Assembly (NCBI RefSeq): GCF_964291045.1
Contig: NZ_OZ197277.1
Coordinates: 682,001-746,000, forward strand
DNA from: PALSA-1444 sp964291045
GTDB taxonomy: Bacteria > Chlamydiota > Chlamydiia > Chlamydiales > Rhabdochlamydiaceae
DNA length: 64,000 nt
Reading direction: 5' to 3'
Part shown: positions 1 to 8,250 of the stretch, one piece after another
Layout of the letters: each line of letters opens with the position of its first letter
Numbering within the stretch: position 1 is the first letter of the stretch
Notes under the pieces: generated by a model
Seen by the model: only the letters and a program-made list of their open reading frames with translations
Told to the model about the DNA's origin: nothing
The model's database searches: none
Position numbers and translations under genes: made by a program

Positions 1-360
1 TAAACGGTAGAAAGTTTGAGGTTTAAAGATTCCCAGTACAGCAACACACACAACAGCTGCAATTTGAATCAAGGCAATACTGCTATTTTCAAGTGAAGAC
101 CAGGCATGAGGAGTGGTTTCAGAAGGACTTTTGGTAAAAGAGTGAAAAGGAGTTAAAAATACCGATCCCAAAGATTTTAATGTAAAACAAGTTAAAGAAA
201 CTATGACGTTAATTGCTTGAAAAGGTGCTTTAATATGACGATCAGTCCATTCATCAGAAGTTCCCCAATCGGCCATTATATGAAGTTTGGACTCTAAGCT
301 AGGTGTTAGAGGGGAGAAGATTGAGTGAGAGCCAGTAGGTGTTGTTCCATTCATAGACAT
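1..360 (-). CDS. Partial hypothetical membrane protein (C-terminus beyond window)
   Basis: An open frame of 120 codons runs from an ATG at 360 off the left edge without a stop. GGAGG sits about 8 nt upstream of the ATG, so the start is well supported. The product begins MSMNGTTPTG. It has a mildly hydrophobic stretch at about residues 47-72 and a clear membrane segment at about 96-114 (IALIQIAAVVCVAVLGIF). I recognise no family. Two nearby hydrophobic stretches after a polar N-terminus would fit an inclusion-membrane-type (Inc) protein, but with the C-terminus missing this is only a suggestion. Confidence 0.7.
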   Translation of the reverse strand, partial: MSMNGTTPTGSHSIFSPLTPSLESKLHIMADWGTSDEWTDRHIKAPFQAINVIVSLTCFTLKSLGSVFLTPFHSFTKSPSETTPHAWSSLENSSIALIQIAAVVCVAVLGIFKPQTFYRL

Positions 361-648
361 ATTGAGGACCTCCAATTGATCATTTTTAAACAGTGTCAAA
401 TTATGATTAGAGATATTTTTCATTTTTTTCTCTATCAACGATCAGAAATTTTAATCGTATAGTATTAATAAGTGCAACAAAAACTATTTGTTTTTGTTGA
501 GTAAAGAGATTGATATTGAAATAAGCGTAGTTTTGAGCCTTAAACTAAATTGGATAATAGAGGATTTTCTTGATATCTGAAAGAAAAAAATCCCTCATTT
601 AGAGTTTTCTATAAGAAATGCAAATAGATTTTTAAATATTAAAAAAAT

Positions 649-798
649 ATTGTAACTGTTCAGATACTTCCTCATTTTCTTAAAAAAAGCGCTTTCTCAT
701 AGCTTTAAAAGGCAATTTTTAATAAAAAATATGTTGTTTTAGGCATTTTTATATAATTTTCACGTCTTCTCAAGAGAGGGTATCTGAATAATTACAAT
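649..798. repeat. MITE-like element with about 25-bp terminal inverted repeats
   Basis: The left arm at 649-673 (core GTAACTGTTCAGATAC) is matched by the reverse complement of 774-798 (core GTATCTGAATAATTAC) with a handful of mismatches. The arms enclose about 100 bases of AT-rich non-coding DNA. Size and structure fit a non-autonomous inverted-repeat element. The same CTGTTCAGATA core recurs at 1053-1097. No transposase and no clear target-site duplication are visible. Confidence 0.5.
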
Positions 799-1052
799 TG
801 ACTAAACAAAAAGCATGAATTTCATACCAGCTTTATTGATCTGGTAAAATAGCAACAAAGGTATTGAGAAGAGGATATTTTTTATGTGTCTCTCTATGAG
901 GATCTTTAACTATCTCAAATTGACGGAGTAAAGAGAGTGGATTTTGGATAAGCTAAGTAATAGACACGCCCCCTCTCAAGCTTAGAGATTTTTAGTCTAC
1001 ACGGTTATCAGTCATTTTTAATGCGTCAGTTCTGTACTAGAAATAACAAAGG

Positions 1053-1097
1053 AGCTGTTCAAATACATGTTTATACAGAGGGTATATCTGAACAGCT
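1053..1097. repeat. Short inverted repeat sharing the CTGTTCAGATA core
   Basis: AGCTGTTCA at 1053-1061 is the exact reverse complement of TGAACAGCT at 1089-1097, with 27 bases between. The inner flanks continue imperfectly (AATAC / GTATAT). The arms match the ends of the 649-798 element, so this may be a deleted copy. It lies about 40 bases beyond the 3' end of the minus-strand PLC/DUF4116 gene and could also act as its transcript-end hairpin. Confidence 0.45.
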
Positions 1098-1139
1098 ATG
1101 AAAATTGATCTATTTTTGCTTGATTTTGCAATGTATTTA

Positions 1140-4100
1140 TCAATCAGTGTAATGCATCCATTTTTCTTGCTCAGCAGCAAGGATTATTTCTGGATCATTC
1201 TTTAATGCCTGACTTATATGATAAAACGTCTTTTTATTTATCTGTATAGCCTTAAGGATAAACTTTCGATTGCTTTTTAACTCCTCGCTTGCATAAAAAA
1301 ATGCACCATCATTGTTTTTCAAGGCGATAAGCATAAATTCCTCATTATTTTTTAATTCCTTATTTACGTAATAAAATGCAAGCTCATCGTTGTTTACAGC
1401 AGCAAGAGCGGTTTCTTCATCCTTTTTTAATGCATCACTTACATGCATAAGCGCCATTCCATTTTTCTTCACGACTTCAAGAATAAAAGTCTTATTATTT
1501 TTTAAACTTGCACTTACATACTGAAGTGTCCATCCAATATTCTGTATATTGGCTAGAACAAAATCAGGATTATTTTTTAACTCATCACTTGCGTATTCAA
1601 ATGCTTCTTCATTTTCTTTTACAGCAGCTAGAACGATTTCTTTATCATTTTTTAACGTTGTGCTCATATACTCAAGTACGAGCCCATTTCTTTCCAAAGC
1701 GCTAAAAATAAATTTTTTATCATTTTTTAAATTCTCATTTACATAGTAAAATGATGATTCATGTTCTTGTATAGCTTTAAGAGCAAACTCTCTATTATTT
1801 TTCAACTCTTCACTTGCATAGTTAAATGCTCCTAAACCTGTCTTTACAGCAGCAAGGACAATTTCTGGGTCATTTTTTAATGCCTCACCGACATGCTTAA
1901 GCCCACTCCCATTTATCTTCATAGCGGTAAGAACAAACTCTCTATCATTTTTTAATCTTGTACTTGCATGCTCAAGCGCCTCTCCATACCCCTTCACAGC
2001 AGTAAGGACAATAGTTGGATCATTTTTTAACCGCTCACTTGCGTACCGAAATTCTCTTCCAGATTTTTTTATAGAAAGAAGGACAACATCTAAGTCATCT
2101 TGGAATGCTTCACTAACATACTCAAGTCCATCTTCAACTCTCTCTAAAGTCTTAAGAATAAATGGCTTATCTTTTTTTAATCTCTCACTGACATACTGAA
2201 GCGCCCATCCATCTTCTTCTAAGACAACACGGGCAATATTTAGGTCATCTTTTAATTCATCACTGATAAACTCAAATGTCCAATCGTGCTTCTTTAAAAT
2301 GGGAAGGATAAATTCCTTATCATTTTTTAATCTTGCACTTGCATACTCAAGTGCGTAACCGCTCTTCTCTATAGCAGCTAAGACAACATCTGGATCATCT
2401 TTTAATTTATCATTTGCATACTTAAGTGCTTGCCAATTATTCTTTACAGCAGCCAGAACAATTTGTTTATTATTTTTTAATGCCTCACTTGCGTGCTCAA
2501 GCGCTAAGCCATCTTTTTGCACAATGGCAAGCTGCTTGGGTATGTTAGGCATCTCATATTGAAGAATATGATGAGAAGAACTCATCACAAGTGTTTCATC
2601 AAGCAGGCTCTTATTTATTTCTAATTGATTATTCAAAATTGTCTCAAACTCTTTTATACCTCCATCTAAATGAGTGGAGAGGTGATATACAGCAATAGCT
2701 TGTGCCTGAAGCTCTAAAAGTTGTCTAAACCATAAAGTGGTAAGAATTTGAATTTCATCATCGGTTGCATTGGGCAGATCTTTTTTTAGCTCTTTTTTGT
2801 AATTGGCTAAAAGAGCGCCTCTACCTGTCTCATCTGTTTCCATACAGAAACGTGATAAGGTATTAAGAGCATTAGAGAGTTTTTTAAGTTGTTCTTCCTG
2901 CTGATGAAACCACATTTTAGGTAAATATTGATACCCATGTAAAACATCTTTAATTTTAGATTCTGCTTTCCTAAATTCCTTCCAACAATCTTCTTTGAGG
3001 AGCCTACTAAGAGCTACTCTCACACTATATAGCTCATCTAAGGCTACAGTGGCATGATCATACACTTCTTTCACAGTCATTGCTATTGCATCGATTTTAG
3101 GATTAAGCTGACGACTTTCTATATTAATTTGTTGATGTATTGCGGCATTGATACTATATAGTCTATCTAAGTCTGTGTTTGTATTGTCATAGACTTTTTT
3201 TACTGTGGCTGCCATCTCATCGATTTTAGTATTAAGCTGACGGTTTTCTGCATGAACTTGGTGATACGTGGCAGCCCCTATCATACTCCAGCAAGCTCCC
3301 ATGATTCGCGTCAATTGAGGGGATATTAATTTAGAGACCCAAGGAGAGAGTTCTTGCTCTGGAAGGATAAATCCATTGATATAAGATTGAGGTAAGTATT
3401 TAAGAGCATGAGAGAGAATATCTTTTGAGGAAAAGATTCCTTTTTTTACAGGATGGGCTGTATGACCGTTATAGAGGATCAGGGTATTTTCTTTAACTGC
3501 ATAAAGAGGATAAGGATTAGAGTCTAAAGGGCGAGGAATCAGCATATGAACAGCTGAGATAATAGCGTCATCTGGGTGACTATAGGCCATATAGATTTCA
3601 TCAGCTGATCGCTGAGTTGCTTCAATGACTCTTTCTTTATTTGCACGGCTTTTTGGAGAAAAGTAAAACCCATCTCCATAAGATCTCCATGTTTTTCCCT
3701 CTTGATTTTGAACATCAAGTCCATTGTTTCCATCTTCTTCATGCTGAGCCCCTGTTAACACTCCAGCTAATTTCTTACTCATCTTTAGAGGAATTTTGAG
3801 CTCATCTCTAAGAAATACCTCAAGATCACCGCGTTGATTGCGGATATGACCTGCAGCAAAGAGATCTGTGAGAAAGTGACATGCAAAAGCATCAAGAGCA
3901 TAAGCCTCTTTCAGCTTTTCTAAATTTTGAGTGTGCCCAGCCTCTTTTGCCACTTGAAGAGCAAGAGTATGCCCAATACGGTAAGCATCTTCAGCGTTTT
4001 TTTCAAAATGATCACTATTATCAATGAGAAGCTCTTGGTAGTCTTTTTTGATCTGTTTAAGGGCATGCATTCCTTTAGCAGTGCAGTGGCTATAGCAATG

Positions 4101-4649
4101 ATGGGGAGTTCCTGACTCTTTAACCTCCCTTGATTCTTTAGCAATTTCAGCAAGGATCGCCTTCAGCTCTTCATGATCTGCCTTGACAAGAGTATTAAAG
4201 GCGTTTTGAAATCGCACCGTTTTTGCGTTATCATCCCCGCCAGGCAGTGAAATCGCCTCTCCTGGAATAGCGTAAAAATCGCCAGCTAGTGCTACGATAT
4301 GAGAAAATTTGAGTTGATGGGATCCAACTGTTAAAACAGTTTGATCTCCCTCTAATCCTTGAAGGGAAATCGCTTCTCCAATGGCTGCATGTTCTGATCC
4401 TCCAAATCCTCCAAGTAGTTTACACTGATGAGAAACGGTATCAATTTTATAAGAGGTGCCCTTGACAGTGATTTCAAAAATCCCTGCCGTTTTAAGAAAA
4501 ATCGTTTGTAGTTGTGCATGTTCAAAGCTTCCTGGGATGAGCTGTTGAAGAAGCCGCTTTCCCTCTTGTAAGGAGATTGTAGACGGGAGAAAATTAGAGC
4601 TTGTTTTTTGAGAATATAAGAAGATATTGGAGGGAATCTGGCAACTCAT
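1140..4649 (-). CDS. Zn-phospholipase-C-like domain fused to DUF4116-type repeats
   Basis: 1169 residues; ATG at 4649 preceded by AGGAAT. Residues about 1-450 closely match the protein at 27918-29966. They contain HFLTDLFAAGH, whose His-x3-Asp-x5-His spacing equals the zinc-binding signature of bacterial phospholipase C / P1 nuclease, as well as VALAGDFYAI, a His/Cys-rich PHHCYSHC and a later AQHEEDGNNGL. A helical, probably coiled-coil region follows and contains a tandem duplication. The last 450 or so residues are 18 repeats of 25 residues (type ALEYASERLKNDKEIVLAAV), the DUF4116 pattern. There is no signal peptide, so a secreted effector would need another export route. Lipase activity is inferred from the motif only. 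Confidence 0.8.
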   Translation of the reverse strand: MSCQIPSNIFLYSQKTSSNFLPSTISLQEGKRLLQQLIPGSFEHAQLQTIFLKTAGIFEITVKGTSYKIDTVSHQCKLLGGFGGSEHAAIGEAISLQGLEGDQTVLTVGSHQLKFSHIVALAGDFYAIPGEAISLPGGDDNAKTVRFQNAFNTLVKADHEELKAILAEIAKESREVKESGTPHHCYSHCTAKGMHALKQIKKDYQELLIDNSDHFEKNAEDAYRIGHTLALQVAKEAGHTQNLEKLKEAYALDAFACHFLTDLFAAGHIRNQRGDLEVFLRDELKIPLKMSKKLAGVLTGAQHEEDGNNGLDVQNQEGKTWRSYGDGFYFSPKSRANKERVIEATQRSADEIYMAYSHPDDAIISAVHMLIPRPLDSNPYPLYAVKENTLILYNGHTAHPVKKGIFSSKDILSHALKYLPQSYINGFILPEQELSPWVSKLISPQLTRIMGACWSMIGAATYHQVHAENRQLNTKIDEMAATVKKVYDNTNTDLDRLYSINAAIHQQINIESRQLNPKIDAIAMTVKEVYDHATVALDELYSVRVALSRLLKEDCWKEFRKAESKIKDVLHGYQYLPKMWFHQQEEQLKKLSNALNTLSRFCMETDETGRGALLANYKKELKKDLPNATDDEIQILTTLWFRQLLELQAQAIAVYHLSTHLDGGIKEFETILNNQLEINKSLLDETLVMSSSHHILQYEMPNIPKQLAIVQKDGLALEHASEALKNNKQIVLAAVKNNWQALKYANDKLKDDPDVVLAAIEKSGYALEYASARLKNDKEFILPILKKHDWTFEFISDELKDDLNIARVVLEEDGWALQYVSERLKKDKPFILKTLERVEDGLEYVSEAFQDDLDVVLLSIKKSGREFRYASERLKNDPTIVLTAVKGYGEALEHASTRLKNDREFVLTAMKINGSGLKHVGEALKNDPEIVLAAVKTGLGAFNYASEELKNNREFALKAIQEHESSFYYVNENLKNDKKFIFSALERNGLVLEYMSTTLKNDKEIVLAAVKENEEAFEYASDELKNNPDFVLANIQNIGWTLQYVSASLKNNKTFILEVVKKNGMALMHVSDALKKDEETALAAVNNDELAFYYVNKELKNNEEFMLIALKNNDGAFFYASEELKSNRKFILKAIQINKKTFYHISQALKNDPEIILAAEQEKWMHYTD

Positions 4650-5433
4650 GATTTATTCCTATAATAAAAAGTTTGTTAAATTTATTTTACTTATGCTTTA
4701 TTGCAAGAGAGTTGATTAATTTATGCATCATTGATGACTATCTGCTTTCTCTTTTGTAAATAAAAGAAGCCTTATGGCTTTTGTATTCTCTCTTATTATT
4801 GGATGCATCAAACCTCTTAGGGCTATTTTTTTTAATAAGACTTTTTAAAAGATAAAAAATTATTCTTTGCTACTTCAATGAGAATAGGGGTTAAGCACAG
4901 GCTAAAACTTGCGATCAATCTCTAGAGAGCATGTTTATTTTTAAAGCAAAAAAGGTGTGATCAAAACGGGGTATCCCCTTCTTATATTGAGATAAGAGGT
5001 CAATCATGAAGTGTATAGAGCTTTTCTCCATAAAAAGAGTGTGATGGAATTTTGTTATAATGTTGATTATTGAATGTTGTAATTTCATTATTGTTAATAT
5101 ATTAACTAATAAATGTAATTATTGTAAATATGTTAATTATTAATTGTTTTAAATTTGCATTAATTAATTTGTTTTTAAAATAGATCTTCTTTTACTTTCA
5201 TCTCAATTATTTATAGCTGGATAGGGGATAGGTTTTTAAGAGATATGAAATGGCTATCTTGGTGAAAAGAGATAGTAAAATAGGCGTTTAGGATAGGATT
5301 TTAGAATACGCTTTCAGCAGAGGATTTACAGTCTAGAGGTGTGTGATCTCTAGAGATAAAAGAGCTTTTTAGTCCAAATTTTAGAAGTAGCTGCTTTTAT
5401 AGAAAAAGAGCCCCGTTAAGCTTATAAGATGAG
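4650..5433. other. Intergenic region with extreme AT tract
   Basis: About 780 bases without a credible gene. The stretch around 5062-5180 is almost pure A/T, with repeated TTAATTATT-like words. It is not next to any gene start: pgl ends at 5434 and the PLC/DUF4116 gene begins at 4649. No hairpin followed by a T run was clear. Confidence 0.5.
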
Positions 5434-6153
5434 TTAAAGGGCTGCAGCTGCAGCTTGATCCATAATCCATAGGGCTGGGTGTAAACGTGACCCCACTTGC
5501 TGACAAGGAAAAACATTTGAGGAGTGAAACACTTGCTCTACCATGAAAGCTTTAGACGCTCCTAAAACATAAAAAACAGTGTTTTCAGCTTGATTAATGC
5601 AAGGGAAGGTCAGCGTCATACGCCAGCAATTTTTTTGAGGAATATAGTTAGCAATCACTTGACGATCGGTGCATAAAATCCCTTTTGTTAAGGGAAAGAG
5701 AGAAGCTGTATGACCATCATCTCCCATCCCAAGTAAGATAAGATCAAAGGCGCCCTTAAAAAGCGTGAGATGAAGAAGCTCTTCATACCGTTTTGCATTC
5801 AGCTCAAGATCTTCTTCTGCCACCATACGGTGGATTTGAGAAGGGGGAATCGGCATGTCTTTAAATCCTGATTCCATCGCCATATGGTAGTTACTCTCTG
5901 AAGAAGAGGGAGAAGTAGCTCTTTCATCACTCCAGAAAAGATGCACCTTATCCCACATAATTAAATCAGAAAAAGGCGGTTTAGAGAGCATTTGATACAC
6001 AGCAGAAGGAGTACTTCCTCCAGAGAGAGCAACCGTAAAAAAACCGTGGTGATCTACAGCTTTTTGATAGCAAGTGACAAAGTGATGAGCAGCAAATAGC
6101 GTAGCTGATTCTCTATTAGGTTCAATATGCCTGTTAGCGTAGGGTAGGGCCAT
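5434..6153 (-). CDS. pgl: 6-phosphogluconolactonase
   Basis: 239 residues, normal for the family. It hydrolyses 6-phosphogluconolactone, the product of the Zwf enzyme encoded 82 bases upstream, in the cytosolic oxidative pentose-phosphate pathway. Visible signatures are the N-terminal VALSGGSTPSAVY phosphate-binding loop, FWSDER, and ILLGMGDDGHTASLFP. The ATG at 6153 has only a weak ribosome site. The zwf-pgl order is the one found in Chlamydia (where the gene is called devB). Confidence 0.95.
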   Translation of the reverse strand: MALPYANRHIEPNRESATLFAAHHFVTCYQKAVDHHGFFTVALSGGSTPSAVYQMLSKPPFSDLIMWDKVHLFWSDERATSPSSSESNYHMAMESGFKDMPIPPSQIHRMVAEEDLELNAKRYEELLHLTLFKGAFDLILLGMGDDGHTASLFPLTKGILCTDRQVIANYIPQKNCWRMTLTFPCINQAENTVFYVLGASKAFMVEQVFHSSNVFPCQQVGSRLHPALWIMDQAAAAAL

Positions 6154-6235
6154 CTTAGATCTTTTGATTTAAATAGTTAAGGATAGAATAAAACTGCGTA
6201 TTAAATGGAGCATGATAAAGGTCAGGATATCCCCA

Positions 6236-7756
6236 TTACACAACTCTCCACTTTTTCCCATCTCGCTCAAGAAGATCATCTGCCTCTTTGGGGCCCCAGC
6301 TTCCTGCTGGGTAGGTGAAGAGAGCGTCACTTTTTTGCTCTTTCCATAAATCCAGTACAGGAGAGAAGAGTTTCCAAGATAAAAGCACTTCATCTTGGCT
6401 TGCAAAGAGTGTAGAGTCTCCCATGATGGCATCATAAATGAGCCTTTCATACGCCTCAGGAGGCGTCATTCCAAAATATGATCCGTATTTAAAATCCATC
6501 TTCACAGGTTGCAGTGCATGGGTAAGCCCTGGCACTTTACAATGCATTTTTAACGAGATGCTTTCATCGGGTTGGATCCGTAAGACAAGGACATTGGGGC
6601 TATTTTTAGCTGCATCTTGTTGAAAAAGAATGGAGGGGGGATTTTTAAAGATAATCGCCACTTCTGTGGTTTTTTTAGGAAGCCTTTTCCCTGCTCTAAT
6701 ATAGAAAGGAACATCTGCCCATCTCCAGTTATCAATATGGAGTTTAAGAGCGCAATAGGTTTCTACAGAAGAAAGCGGATCCACACTCTTTTCTTCTCTA
6801 TAAGATAAAACCTCTTGTTCATGAATGATCCCTGAGGCGTATTGCGCTCTAATGATGTTTTCAGGGGTAAGAGGCCGCATAGCTTGAAGCACTTTGACTT
6901 TTTCATTCCGGATTGCCTCAGCGTCTAAGGTGACAGGAGGCTCCATCGCAATTAAAGAGAGGAGCTGCATGACGTGATTTTGTACAATATCTCGTAAAAG
7001 ACCGGTCTCTTCCCAAAAAAGACCCCGCGTTCCAATCCCTAAATCTTCAGCTACAGTGACCTGGATATGATCAATGTACCGATTATTCCATAGAGATTCA
7101 AAGATAGAGTTTGCAAACCTAAACACGAGTAGATTTTGCACGGTCTCTTTTCCTAGCCAATGATCAATACGGTATATTTGATCTTCTTTGAGTGAGAGAA
7201 GAAGGGATTTTTGTAAGTTGCTAGCAGAGGGAAAATCGTGTCCAAACGGTTTTTCAATAATCACTCTAGACCAAGGTGATGCGTCATCTTCGTCATAAAT
7301 CAGATCGCTTTTTTTCAAGTTATCACAGATGAGAGGAAAGTAACTAGGAGGTGTTGCAAGATAGAAAATGCGGTTTCCTTTTGTTCCAAACTTGATATCC
7401 AGCTCTTGAAGAGTTTTTTTAAGGCGGTGATACCCTTCTAGCTCGGGAAAGGCAGCTTCATGATAAAAAAGATGATTTTCAAAATGGGCCCATAACTCTT
7501 GATCAAGAGGTTTGGATCTTGAAAACTCTTGGATGGCAAGGCGCATTTCTTGACGAAACTCTTGATCTGTTTTCACTCTTCTAGCAAACCCGATACACAC
7601 AAATTGAGAAGGGAGAAGCCCTTCTTTTAAGAGTTCATAAATGGCTGGAATCAGCTTACGCGCTGTCAGATCGCCTGTGGCTCCAAAAATTGTAATGATG
7701 CAAGGTTCGGTAAACCGTTTTTGAGTTTTTTCATGCAAAGTGTTCATAGTAGCCAT
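6236..7756 (-). CDS. zwf: Glucose-6-phosphate 1-dehydrogenase
   Basis: 506 residues, full length. It oxidises glucose-6-phosphate to 6-phosphogluconolactone with NADP+. The Rossmann loop IFGATGDLTARKL is near residues 23-35, and the substrate-binding/catalytic signature RIDHWLGKE lies around residue 200. The start is ATG at 7756; a second in-frame ATG is three codons later and neither has a clear Shine-Dalgarno. It is followed by pgl and preceded by yqgF, probably as one minus-strand transcription unit. Confidence 0.97.
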   Translation of the reverse strand: MATMNTLHEKTQKRFTEPCIITIFGATGDLTARKLIPAIYELLKEGLLPSQFVCIGFARRVKTDQEFRQEMRLAIQEFSRSKPLDQELWAHFENHLFYHEAAFPELEGYHRLKKTLQELDIKFGTKGNRIFYLATPPSYFPLICDNLKKSDLIYDEDDASPWSRVIIEKPFGHDFPSASNLQKSLLLSLKEDQIYRIDHWLGKETVQNLLVFRFANSIFESLWNNRYIDHIQVTVAEDLGIGTRGLFWEETGLLRDIVQNHVMQLLSLIAMEPPVTLDAEAIRNEKVKVLQAMRPLTPENIIRAQYASGIIHEQEVLSYREEKSVDPLSSVETYCALKLHIDNWRWADVPFYIRAGKRLPKKTTEVAIIFKNPPSILFQQDAAKNSPNVLVLRIQPDESISLKMHCKVPGLTHALQPVKMDFKYGSYFGMTPPEAYERLIYDAIMGDSTLFASQDEVLLSWKLFSPVLDLWKEQKSDALFTYPAGSWGPKEADDLLERDGKKWRVV

Positions 7757-7821
7757 AAATGTTATTTAAAATTGAAAAGCTCCCTTTAGCCTACCGTATC
7801 ATTTTCAAAAAAGAGGGAAAT

Positions 7822-8250
7822 TCATAAAGGAGGTAAAGAGAAATCACACCGGTCAAGATAAGACTGTAAGATAATCACGGCAGCTAAAGCGTCCGTGACT
7901 TTAACTCTTTTCTTTCGGCTCATGCCTTGTTCCATGAGAGATCTTTCAGCATAAGCTGAGGTGAGTCTTTCATCCCAAAGAGCGACCGGTAAAGAGAGCT
8001 CTTGTTCAAGTCGGGGGGCAAACGCTCTTGCAAGTTCTGTCATGGAGCTGTCTTGACCGCTCAGTTTAAGAGGGAGTCCTAACACAAATTGGTCCACTTT
8101 TCCTTCACGAAGGACTATTTTTTGCATTTCATGAAAAAATGCCGCATCATTTTTCAAAATGCCCAGCGGTCTTGCAACGATTTGCCGCTCATCTGATATA
8201 GCAACCCCAATCCGTACCGTGCCAAAGTCAAGCCCAATCATTTTACCCAT
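7822..8250 (-). CDS. yqgF: Holliday-junction resolvase-like YqgF/RuvX
   Basis: About 142 residues from the ATG at 8250. This start is preferred over an upstream TTG (8268) because AGGA lies 6-7 nt ahead of it. RNase H-fold signatures are present: GLDFGTVRIG at the N-terminus, LWDERLTS in the middle, and VTDALAAVIIL near the C-terminus, which carries the last catalytic Asp. Family members act in pre-16S rRNA 5' maturation and were first proposed as Holliday-junction resolvases. The start overlaps the end of pyrG by 8 bases, indicating translational coupling. Confidence 0.92.
   Translation of the reverse strand: MGKMIGLDFGTVRIGVAISDERQIVARPLGILKNDAAFFHEMQKIVLREGKVDQFVLGLPLKLSGQDSSMTELARAFAPRLEQELSLPVALWDERLTSAYAERSLMEQGMSRKKRVKVTDALAAVIILQSYLDRCDFSLPPL

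Larger units (their letters stand above)
361..1139. other. Intergenic region, no gene seen
   Basis: About 780 bases with no convincing coding frame on either strand. It is AT-rich and holds the inverted-repeat elements listed separately (649-798 and 1053-1097). It lies between the start of the leftmost gene and the stop of the PLC/DUF4116 gene, so it probably contains the promoter of the former and the 3' end of the latter. I could not place either. Confidence 0.5.

Noticed and set aside
6169..6450. Minus-strand frame overlapping the end of zwf
   Set aside because: It lies in another frame of a complete and certain zwf gene and shows no family pattern.
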